Shown one piece after another: positions 1 through 4,064 of a stretch of DNA of 10,480 nt (position 1 is its first letter; every line of letters starts with the position of its first letter). Under the pieces are notes generated by a model. The model ran no database searches, had not been told where the DNA came from, and worked only from the letters and a program-made list of their open reading frames with translations. Source of the DNA: a bacterium (GTDB lineage Bacteria > Patescibacteriota > Minisyncoccia > Phycocordibacterales > UBA2100); assembly GCA_030698935.1 (NCBI GenBank), contig JAUYLR010000063.1:1-10480 (forward strand), read 5' to 3'. A program made the translations under genes and the position numbers.

Positions 1-196
1 CGAATGGTACCTTTTCTCCTCGCCCCGCTTCCTCAACACCATTCATATCAGGATGATTGAGCGGGACAAACGCCACATCCGCGCCGAAATTCGTAGGCTT
101 GAAGTTCTTGGATTGTTTTGAAACGGGCCCCAGCACGAGCGTCGTATCCCCCGCGCTGATGCGTACACATGCGCCTTCGTGAAAAGTCAATATCAT
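1..196 (-). CDS. MBL-fold metallo-hydrolase, UlaG-like (N-terminal part; continues past window edge)
   Basis: The first 65 codons of a gene read leftward from ATG at 196; the rest lies outside the window. The protein begins MILTFHEGACVRISAGDT and later has the segment GADVAFVPLNHPDMNGVE. A short opening strand, a G-x-x-x-R-I-S turn and a strand ending in an N-H-P-D-x-N-G signature are what I expect of the beta-lactamase-superfamily, UlaG-like group common in Patescibacteria. Most metal-binding motifs of the fold would lie in the missing part, so substrate and activity cannot be judged. No Shine-Dalgarno sequence precedes the ATG; instead a 7-base-period repeat (192-226) touches it. The promoter at 242-268 gives a leader of roughly 40 bases. 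Family call is from recognition of sequence style, not from a search. Confidence 0.75.
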   Translation of the reverse strand, partial: MILTFHEGACVRISAGDTTLVLGPVSKQSKNFKPTNFGADVAFVPLNHPDMNGVEEAGRGEKVPF

Positions 197-226
197 AGTC
201 TGTAGTTAGTAGTTAGTAGTCTGTAG
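192..226. repeat. Degenerate heptanucleotide tandem repeat, GTAG type (tract 1)
   Basis: Read on the plus strand this is five 7-base units ending in TAG: ATCATAG, TCTGTAG, TTAGTAG, TTAGTAG, TCTGTAG. The last four fit NNNGTAG. The tract abuts the start codon of the leftward MBL gene, so it forms the end of that gene's mRNA leader. Matching units, in the orientation that makes both tracts read CTACTNA toward their gene, occur at 666-707 before the SET gene. Confidence 0.8.
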
Positions 227-241
227 AAACTCACCAAGAGG

Positions 242-268
242 ATTATAGCAGATTTTGGAAATACCCAA
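242..268 (-). promoter_or_regulatory. Promoter for the MBL-fold gene
   Basis: On the minus strand a perfect -10 hexamer TATAAT (242-247) is preceded by TGC, making an extended -10 box. A weak -35 (TTGGGT, 263-268) lies 15 bases upstream, shorter than ideal. The predicted start of transcription is near 235, giving a leader of about 40 bases that includes the heptad repeat. The -35 lies inside one arm of the long inverted repeat 258-356, so folding or protein binding there could affect the promoter; that is inference. Confidence 0.55.
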
Positions 269-356
269 GGCACCCACTTTTTTCGAGGTGACTCCTTGGC
301 ATGTGCAAGGTGTCTCCTCGGCATTCGTCTTCCCGACGTGAGACCTTGGGAATTTC
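258..356. other. Candidate four-way-junction (cloverleaf-like) structured element
   Basis: Arms 258-270 and 344-356 pair over 12 of 13 positions (CCCAAGG with CCTTGGG, one A-A mismatch, then AAAT-type pairs). Inside are three possible shorter arms: CACC/GGTG (271-274 with 287-290), CCTTG/CAAGG (294-298 with 306-310), and GTCTC/GAGAC (312-316 with 340-344) capped by TCGG/CCGA (318-321 with 333-336). Two imperfect direct repeats also lie within: GGTGACTCCTTGGCAT (287-302) and GGTGTCTCCTCGGCAT (309-324), 14 of 16 identical. It could be a structured RNA on either strand, a DNA-binding site, or the remains of a mobile palindromic repeat. I recognise no known RNA family. The short arms could be chance; the outer stem is less likely to be. 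Confidence 0.35.
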
Positions 357-375
357 ACCGGTTCAAAAAGGAAAT

Positions 376-405
376 CCACTGCCACGGGGGAGCCCATGGC
401 AGTGG
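376..405. repeat. Perfect 9-bp inverted repeat (hairpin)
   Basis: CCACTGCCA (376-384) pairs perfectly with TGGCAGTGG (397-405) around a 12-base loop that itself contains GGG and CCC. No T-run follows on either strand, so it is not an ordinary intrinsic terminator. It lies 20 bases from the folded element at 258-356 and may belong with it. Confidence 0.5.
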
Positions 406-541
406 CCAAGCTATCAGCAATATTCTTCTGGACGATCCTTTCACGGTTGTCAGCGAGTCAATCTCTGAAGAATTTTCCAACAAAGACCTCGCCAGATTCA
501 AAGTATCAGGGGGGGGAATTTGTAAAGGCTATTTGGTAGGA
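406..541. other. Gene-free spacer stretch with an 8-G tract
   Basis: No convincing gene is present. A frame open from 296 to 700 on the plus strand runs through here but crosses every hairpin and both repeat types and has no recognisable domain, so I do not call it. A run of eight G (509-516) is the only conspicuous base-composition feature. Confidence 0.5.
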
Positions 542-569
542 AAAAGGCAAAAGGCATTAGGCAAGAACA
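542..569. repeat. Degenerate heptanucleotide tandem repeat, AGGC type (tract 2)
   Basis: Three clear units, AAAAGGC, AAAAGGC and ATTAGGC, are followed by a decayed AAGAACA. The unit GGTAGGA just before (535-541) also fits loosely. The period is 7 bases, as in the GTAG tracts, but the core is AGGC. Confidence 0.6.
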
Positions 570-605
570 CAGCGAGGCGACGCCTCACTGTATCTCTCCG
601 GAGAT
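569..605. repeat. Two adjacent hairpins, the second with a UNCG-type tetraloop
   Basis: The first hairpin pairs ACAG with CTGT and GAGGC with GCCTC (569-591, one C-A mismatch, 3-base loop). The second pairs ATCTC with GAGAT around TCCG (592-605), giving C(UCCG)G, a member of the stable UNCG tetraloop class if transcribed on the plus strand. Neither is followed by a T-run. Together with 622-659 this makes three hairpins in 90 bases just before the SET gene. Confidence 0.5.
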
Positions 606-621
606 TTGAACCTGGAAGGCC

Positions 622-659
622 ATGTACCAAACTGATGCGACCGCATCAGTTTGGTACAT
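622..659. repeat. Perfect 18-bp inverted repeat
   Basis: Arms 622-639 (ATGTACCAAACTGATGCG) and 642-659 are exact reverse complements separated by only AC, so the site is close to a 38-bp palindrome. No T-run follows on either strand, which argues against an intrinsic terminator. It lies just upstream of the heptad repeat and promoter of the SET gene. A REP-like intergenic palindrome or a binding site for a dimeric protein fits better. Confidence 0.8.
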
Positions 660-665
660 TCAAAA

Positions 666-707
666 CCACTAACTACATACTATTTACTACTAACTACTGA
701 CTGCATA
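666..707. repeat. Degenerate heptanucleotide tandem repeat, GTAG type (tract 3)
   Basis: Read on the plus strand the units are CCACTAA, CTACATA, CTATTTA, CTACTAA, CTACTGA, CTGCATA, with a strict 7-base step. On the minus strand these are TNAGTAG-like, the same core as tract 1. The tract supplies the -35 and most of the -10 box of the SET promoter, so the repeat and the promoter are physically merged. Confidence 0.8.
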
Positions 708-711
708 TAAT
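683..711 (+). promoter_or_regulatory. Promoter for the SET-domain gene
   Basis: TTTACT (683-688) and a perfect TATAAT (706-711) are 17 bases apart. Transcription would begin near 718, leaving 23 bases before the ATG at 741. Both boxes sit in or at the edge of the heptad tract. Confidence 0.5.
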
Positions 712-740
712 GTCCACTCCTCAATTTTTTAGTGATTCAT

Positions 741-1223
741 ATGAGAACAGGTATCTTTCATACGCGGTTTGCGGTACGGAAATCACGGCCCGGGCTCGGC
801 CACGGGCTTTTTGCCGCAACCGCCCTGCGCAAGGGGGACTTTATTTTGGAGTACAAGGGGAGACGCATTCCCACTCCACAAGCGGATGTTTCAAAATCGC
901 GGTATCTTTTTGAAATAGACAAAGAGTGGACGATTGACGGCAGTGTACGTTCCAATATCGCGCGGTACATAAATCACTCATGCAGGCCGAATTGCGAAGC
1001 GGATTTACGCGACCTGCCTGCGCCGCGCCTGGCGCGGCAGGCAGGCAGGCACATACTCATTTTTGCTAAGCGAGATATTGAATCCGGCGAGGAACTGACT
1101 ATTGATTACGGAGAAGAATACTTTGATGAGTTTATCAAGCCGGTGGGGTGTAAATGCGCAAGATGCAGTTTACAGTCCACCCCGAAAACGGCTTCGCCGA
1201 CGGAGCAGGCAGTTTACAGATAA
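741..1223 (+). CDS. SET-domain protein lysine methyltransferase
   Basis: A 160-residue, single-domain SET protein that should transfer methyl groups from S-adenosylmethionine to a protein lysine. Visible motifs are GHGLFA (20-25), RYINHSCRPNC (75-85) and GEELTIDY (116-123), which form the cofactor pocket and pseudoknot, and a post-SET C-x-C-x-x-C (137, 139, 142). With C85 these can bind one zinc. The target is unknown; bacteria lack nucleosomes, so a ribosomal or DNA-binding protein is possible. I chose ATG at 741; GTG at 732 in the same frame is an alternative, and neither has a Shine-Dalgarno sequence. A palindromic repeat adds about 12 residues (near 91-102) between the NHSC motif and the next strand. 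The last 16 residues follow an apparent 44-bp duplication that changes the frame. The core is intact, so activity is plausible. Confidence 0.88.
   Translation: MRTGIFHTRFAVRKSRPGLGHGLFAATALRKGDFILEYKGRRIPTPQADVSKSRYLFEIDKEWTIDGSVRSNIARYINHSCRPNCEADLRDLPAPRLARQAGRHILIFAKRDIESGEELTIDYGEEYFDEFIKPVGCKCARCSLQSTPKTASPTEQAVYR
1013..1049. repeat. GC-rich palindromic element inside the SET gene
   Basis: The left arm CCTGCCTGCGCCGCGCC (1013-1029) pairs with GGCGCGGCAGGCAGG (1031-1045) around a single T, with a 2-base bulge; another CAGG follows (1046-1049). In frame it encodes LPAPRLARQA, rich in Pro, Ala and Arg and unlike the surrounding SET sequence. The position is a loop where SET proteins normally have a short turn. 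The design recalls palindromic elements that insert in frame in Rickettsia genes. Confidence 0.65.
1165..1219. repeat. 11-bp direct repeat bracketing a hairpin insert at the SET gene 3' end
   Basis: GCAGTTTACAG occurs at 1165-1175 and again at 1209-1219, 44 bases apart. Between them lies a segment with the hairpin CGGC-TTC-GCCG (1189-1199). Removing 44 bases restores a reading frame that continues past the present stop as SLQITENAEYPKV and ends at a TGA shortly after. This looks like an insertion with target duplication, or a slippage event, that replaced the protein's tail. Confidence 0.5.
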
Positions 1224-1278
1224 CAGAAAATGCAGAATACCCGAAGGTCTGAACGTCAGATAATCAAACATCGCCTTC

Positions 1279-1308
1279 ATGATAGTTACAGGAAGTCTTG
1301 TATATGCT
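1279..1308 (+). promoter_or_regulatory. Possible promoter for the HAD phosphatase gene
   Basis: ATGATA (1279-1284) and TATGCT (1303-1308) are 18 bases apart, and TATGCT ends 6 bases before the ATG at 1315. Transcription would then start at the start codon itself. The boxes are only moderate matches. Confidence 0.35.
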
Positions 1309-1314
1309 CAGCAA

Positions 1315-1842
1315 ATGAGAGCAGTATTCCTTGACCGCGATGGCACAATAATTGTTGACCCGCCTGATGAGCGAGTAGACAAAGCAGAAAAGATTAAATT
1401 ATTTCCAGATAGTATTGAGGCGTTAAGGAAGCTAGCCACATTAGATTACGCTGTCATTCTTGTTACTAACCAAGCCGGCATATCTGAGGGGCTTATAAAC
1501 GAGGAGGAGTTTTGGAAACTCCATACCATAGTCTTGGAGAAGCTTGCTCCTAGTGGTATCACAATACTTAAAACCTACATATGCGCATGTCCGCATGGTC
1601 ACGATAATTGCGGATGCCGCAAACCTAAGCCCACCATGTTACTTCAAGCCTCTAAAGAATTGAATATTGATTTGGAAGATTCCTGGATGGTTGGTGATCG
1701 ACAGTCAGACATTTTGGCAGGAGTAAACGCCGGGACGAAAACAATTTTGGTTAAAACTGCCAACGTCCCTGTTGAATCCAAAGAAGCCACGTATACTGCC
1801 TCCAACCTACTTGATGCCGTGCAATATATTTCCACCCACTAA
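1315..1842 (+). CDS. HAD-IIIA phosphatase, D-glycero-manno-heptose 1,7-bisphosphate phosphatase (GmhB)-like
   Basis: A 175-residue HAD-superfamily phosphatase. Motif I is FLDRDGT (5-11), with D7 as nucleophile and D9 as acid/base. Motif II is TNQ (51-53). The lysine region is RKPKP (102-106) and motif IV is GDRQSD (127-132). The loop ACPHGHDNCGC carries C92, H94, C99 and C101, the zinc site typical of GmhB and the phosphatase half of HisB. In GmhB the enzyme removes the 7-phosphate of heptose 1,7-bisphosphate during ADP-heptose synthesis. No other heptose gene is in view, so the substrate is uncertain. An ATG at 1279 is in frame, but the family begins right at the M-R-A-V-F-L-D segment, which supports 1315. 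This gene and the next appear more A+T-rich than those further right. Confidence 0.85.
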   Translation: MRAVFLDRDGTIIVDPPDERVDKAEKIKLFPDSIEALRKLATLDYAVILVTNQAGISEGLINEEEFWKLHTIVLEKLAPSGITILKTYICACPHGHDNCGCRKPKPTMLLQASKELNIDLEDSWMVGDRQSDILAGVNAGTKTILVKTANVPVESKEATYTASNLLDAVQYISTH

Positions 1843-1906
1843 GTTAAGTTCCCTGGATGCAGTCTTCCATCTGGCCCGTTTACGCATCTCACCCACAGAG
1901 CCACGC

Positions 1907-1912
1907 TATGAT
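1907..1912 (+). promoter_or_regulatory. Possible -10 box for the membrane protein gene
   Basis: TATGAT lies 11 bases before the ATG at 1924, implying a leader of about 5 bases. I see no good -35. The 81-base spacer otherwise holds nothing recognisable. Confidence 0.25.
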
Positions 1913-1923
1913 TCCTAGCGGAA

Positions 1924-2505
1924 ATGCAAGAACTGCTTTACATACTTATACTTTTGCTCGGGATTGCTACATACGCCTCGGCCGTCGTACAAATGCTACT
2001 AGGGCAGTACTCGCCGAGTTTTTTCAGTAGAGGAGTGTGGTTTTTTCTCGGCATAAACGGTTTTGCGGGTGTATTGCTAGGCGGTGGCAGTAATGCCTCT
2101 TTACTATTGGCCGGTACACTTTTTGTTGGCAATACTGCTGTGTTTGCGGTTAGCTACAAAAAGGGGTCTCGGGAGTTTGGTTTTTCTGAAAAAATTAGCC
2201 TCACCTTGCTTCTCGCGGGTGGGTTGGCATGGGCATTGTTAGACGCAGCATTTATCGGTCTTATTATCAGTCTTGCTGCGCACTTTATTGGAGGCATTCC
2301 AACGATTTGGCGTGTTGTTAAGCGGTCAGCAAGCGAGCAAGCGTACCACTGGTATTTTTTCTTTATTGCAAGTGTGCTGAGTATTATCGCAAGCCCGGAT
2401 AAATCCCTACACACAATTTTGTTTCCAGCTTACTTTGCGATTTTTGATGGAACAATAATCTTTCTGGCAAACATGGGGCGATTTACTAAAAGAAAGTTTC
2501 GATAA
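1924..2505 (+). CDS. Seven-helix integral membrane protein, possibly PQ-loop-like
   Basis: A 193-residue, very hydrophobic protein with about seven membrane segments, roughly at 2-24, 36-54, 56-78, 90-108, 109-128, 140-157 and 161-184. The short basic tail TKRKFR suggests a cytoplasmic C-terminus. Two places look alike: QYSPSFFSRGVWFFLG after the first helix, and a segment with PTIWRVVKRSASEQAYHWYF after the fifth. Each runs Pro/Gln, polar residues, then an aromatic-rich helix. That internal duplication resembles the PQ-loop (SWEET/cystinosin) plan of helical repeats around a proline, but the match is by eye. If so, it would be a small-solute carrier. It lies 81 bases after the phosphatase and 65 before the DUF4258 gene, with no obvious functional link. 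Confidence 0.6.
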   Translation: MQELLYILILLLGIATYASAVVQMLLGQYSPSFFSRGVWFFLGINGFAGVLLGGGSNASLLLAGTLFVGNTAVFAVSYKKGSREFGFSEKISLTLLLAGGLAWALLDAAFIGLIISLAAHFIGGIPTIWRVVKRSASEQAYHWYFFFIASVLSIIASPDKSLHTILFPAYFAIFDGTIIFLANMGRFTKRKFR

Positions 2506-2527
2506 AGAGGCAAGCAAGGCGTTCTCT

Positions 2528-2563
2528 TCACGGTAGTTCTCCTGAATCGTGATGTGCTATATT
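2528..2563 (+). promoter_or_regulatory. Extended -10 promoter and possible operator for the DUF4258/DUF2283/Dsb cluster
   Basis: TGC-TATATT (2555-2563) is an extended -10 box ending 7 bases before the ATG at 2571, so the mRNA should start at or one base before the start codon. A dyad TCACG-(15 bases)-CGTGA (2528-2552) sits directly upstream and could bind a dimer, as expected for a self-regulated toxin-antitoxin pair; that part is inference. Confidence 0.45.
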
Positions 2564-2570
2564 TCCCGAC

Positions 2571-2816
2571 ATGATGAAGCTCCTCTTTCCGCGCCATTTC
2601 CAACATCGCATGATGGAACGCGGTATTGACATTGACCACATCAAAAGAGCCATCAAAAATCCCGATTTCACAAAAACGACATTTGAGGGTAGAATTTTGG
2701 TGCGTAAGGAAGTTGATAGCAAACGCATCATTGAGGCTATATACTATGTGCAAGGGTTCAAAGATTCTAAAGAAATCATTATCATCACTGCGTATTATGT
2801 GCCTAATAAATCCTAA
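2571..2816 (+). CDS. DUF4258 family protein (possible toxin of a toxin-antitoxin pair)
   Basis: An 81-residue protein with the DUF4258 pattern: HFQHRMMERGID near the N-terminus (His and Arg in a helix), then a strand pattern FEGRILVRKEVDSKRIIEAIYY, and a final strand IIIITAYYVP. DUF4258 is thought to share the compact RelE/BrnT-like fold and is often found beside small partner genes. The partner here is a DUF2283 gene 12 bases downstream, in a toxin-first order like HigBA or BrnTA. Function as an RNase toxin is inference; no activity can be shown from sequence. Translation may start at either of two adjacent ATG codons (2571 or 2574). The promoter at 2555-2563 predicts a leaderless message. 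Confidence 0.8.
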   Translation: MMKLLFPRHFQHRMMERGIDIDHIKRAIKNPDFTKTTFEGRILVRKEVDSKRIIEAIYYVQGFKDSKEIIIITAYYVPNKS

Positions 2817-2828
2817 TAAATATAAGAT

Positions 2829-3068
2829 ATGAAAGTAAACTACGACATCATGGCCGACGCGGTCTATATTAACGTCAGCACTTCAAAGGTGGCGAAAACG
2901 GTAAAGTCCGGGGAGCGGTTTCTTGTTGACGTTGATTCGCGGGGTAATGTCGTCGGAATTGAGATCTTAGACGCCTCGAATCAACAAGAGTTGATAAAGA
3001 ATCTCAAGAAGAACGTGGCTGTGGGCGTCCCGATAAATATTCAAACCAGCACACCTGTAATTGCATAA
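2829..3068 (+). CDS. DUF2283 family protein (possible antitoxin or partner)
   Basis: A 79-residue protein with the DUF2283 signature: YDIMADAVYINV at the start (Tyr-Asp, Ala-Asp, Tyr-Ile) followed by FLVDVDSRGNVVGIEILDAS. The family is small, mostly beta, and of unknown function. It commonly neighbours DUF4258 genes, which is why a toxin-antitoxin pairing is considered. The C-terminal 25 residues run past the core and may contact the partner. It starts 12 bases after the DUF4258 stop and ends 2 bases before the thioredoxin-like gene, so all four genes look co-transcribed. No DNA-binding motif is visible, so if it controls its own promoter it does so by an unfamiliar route. Confidence 0.8.
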   Translation: MKVNYDIMADAVYINVSTSKVAKTVKSGERFLVDVDSRGNVVGIEILDASNQQELIKNLKKNVAVGVPINIQTSTPVIA

Positions 3069-3070
3069 AC

Positions 3071-3448
3071 ATGAAAAAAGGCACCCTCATTTTCTGGCTC
3101 GTTGTGCTTGCGCTTATCATTGCGGGTGTCGGCACAAGTGTAACGCTGAACAGCGGTCCGGGAAAACTGGACGGATTCGCGCAGTGCATTAAGGATTCGG
3201 GCACGATCTACTACGGCGCGTTCTGGTGTCCGCATTGTCAGGCGACCAACAAAATGTTCGGCAAATCCAAAGCACTTCTACCGTACGTAGAATGCTCAAC
3301 CCCCGACGGGAAAGGGCAGACGCAGATATGCAAAGATAAGGGAATCAACGGCTATCCCACATGGGTATTTCCGGACGGGAGTATTTTGACGGGGGAGAGA
3401 ACTTTGCAAGAGCTCGCGGACAAAACCGCATGTCAATTGCCGAAATAA
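3071..3448 (+). CDS. Membrane-anchored thioredoxin-fold protein (VKOR/DsbA-partner type)
   Basis: A 125-residue protein with one N-terminal anchor helix (about 5-24) and a compact thioredoxin domain facing outward. The active site is FWCPHCQ (C53, C56). The cis-proline site is GYPTW (P96), followed by GSILTGERTLQEL, the usual last strand and helix. The segment YGAFWCPHCQ...PYVECS closely resembles the thioredoxin domain fused to bacterial VKOR proteins. Extra cysteines are at 39, 75, 87 and 121. It should pass oxidising equivalents from DsbB to secreted proteins. Its ATG is 2 bases after the DUF2283 stop, and the dsbB-like gene follows after 6 bases. Confidence 0.88.
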   Translation: MKKGTLIFWLVVLALIIAGVGTSVTLNSGPGKLDGFAQCIKDSGTIYYGAFWCPHCQATNKMFGKSKALLPYVECSTPDGKGQTQICKDKGINGYPTWVFPDGSILTGERTLQELADKTACQLPK

Positions 3449-3454
3449 ATAATC

Positions 3455-3997
3455 ATGTATAACGTTGAGGCGATAAATTATTGGCTCGCGCTCGCAACAC
3501 TTGTAATGCAAATTGTCGGCATTGCTTTTTTGGCGCTTTTTTTCTTGCGAAAGAAATTCCCCGACCTCGCTCCCGCTGCGGATTTTTTGGGGAAGTGGGG
3601 ACTGTGGATTGGCTTCTTGTTGTCACTCGGCGGAATTGCCATCTCGCTCTTCTATTCCGAAATTCTCGGCGTTCTTCCGTGCGGGCTGTGCTGGCTCCAA
3701 AGAGTCTTTCTCTACCCGCAAGCCCTTCTGTTTGCTATAGCAATTTGGAAAAGCGATAGAAGCGTTGCCGATTACAGCATTTTGTTTTCCATATTCGGCG
3801 GTGTGATTGCCCTCTACCAACACTACCTGCAAATGGGCGGTGCGAGCATTCTGCCGTGTCCGGCGGTGGGAACGGGAGCCGATTGCGCCCAGCGATATTT
3901 GTTTGAATTCGGCTACATCACGTTCCCGCTCATGTCCTTCACCATCTTTGCATTTCTTATCATTGTGATGTTGTTCGTGCGCACCCGAAGAAACTAA
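3455..3997 (+). CDS. dsbB: DsbB/BdbC-family disulfide bond formation protein
   Basis: A 180-residue membrane protein that re-oxidises a DsbA-like partner and passes electrons to quinone. The hallmark PCGLCWLQR (C76, C79) ends the second helix, and a second redox pair lies in the outer loop, C135 and C144 in CPAVGTGADC. Helices are roughly at 8-31, 48-68, 84-99, 107-122 and 156-176. This is one more than the classic four-helix core because of the N-terminal segment. The pairing with the thioredoxin-like gene 6 bases upstream forms a complete minimal oxidation pathway. The stop codon TAA (3995-3997) is part of the palindrome at 3996-4020. Confidence 0.92.
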   Translation: MYNVEAINYWLALATLVMQIVGIAFLALFFLRKKFPDLAPAADFLGKWGLWIGFLLSLGGIAISLFYSEILGVLPCGLCWLQRVFLYPQALLFAIAIWKSDRSVADYSILFSIFGGVIALYQHYLQMGGASILPCPAVGTGADCAQRYLFEFGYITFPLMSFTIFAFLIIVMLFVRTRRN

Positions 3998-4020
3998 ATT
4001 GGACATCGGATGTCCAATTT
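3996..4020. terminator. Palindrome between convergent genes; possible two-way terminator
   Basis: AAATTGGACATC (3996-4007) and GATGTCCAATTT (4009-4020) are exact reverse complements around one G. Each strand ends the stem in AATTT, so it can act as a weak terminator in both directions between dsbB (plus) and the FAD oxidase (minus). The T-run is short and within the stem. It overlaps the dsbB stop codon. Confidence 0.5.
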
Positions 4021-4029
4021 CAACTTCAG

Positions 4030-4064
4030 CCACGGGCTACTGGCTACAAGCTACCGGCTTGTTA
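4030..4064. repeat. Degenerate heptanucleotide tandem repeat, GTAG type (tract 4)
   Basis: Units on the plus strand are CCACGGG, CTACTGG, CTACAAG, CTACCGG, CTTGTTA. On the minus strand the core is again NNNGTAG. The unit CTACCGG supplies the TAG stop codon of the FAD oxidase and encodes its last residues, so the repeat has reached into the gene end. Confidence 0.75.

Noticed and set aside
206..409. 67-codon open frame on the minus strand upstream of the MBL gene
   Set aside because: It overlaps the MBL promoter and the folded element, and its last residues are repeat-coded. No family match.
509..516. Run of eight G as a phase-variation site
   Set aside because: No gene there whose frame or promoter it could switch.
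600..660. tRNA-like T-arm (GGTTCAAAT on the minus strand, about 606-614)
   Set aside because: No matching stem around the loop, no anticodon arm and no acceptor stem nearby. Not a tRNA or tmRNA.
296..700. 134-codon open frame on the plus strand before the SET gene
   Set aside because: It crosses the heptad tracts, every hairpin and the SET promoter, has no recognisable domain, and ends in repeat-coded TTNY residues. It is more likely open by chance.
192..707. CRISPR array
   Set aside because: Units are 7 bases with no spacers of 25-40 bases and no cas genes nearby.
197..707. Transposon bounded by inverted heptad tracts
   Set aside because: No transposase, no terminal duplications, and the same repeat type occurs singly at 4030-4064; better explained as separate repeat tracts.
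1279..1314. Earlier in-frame ATG for the HAD phosphatase
   Set aside because: The family starts at MRAVFLDRDG, and the extra 12 codons overlap a plausible promoter.
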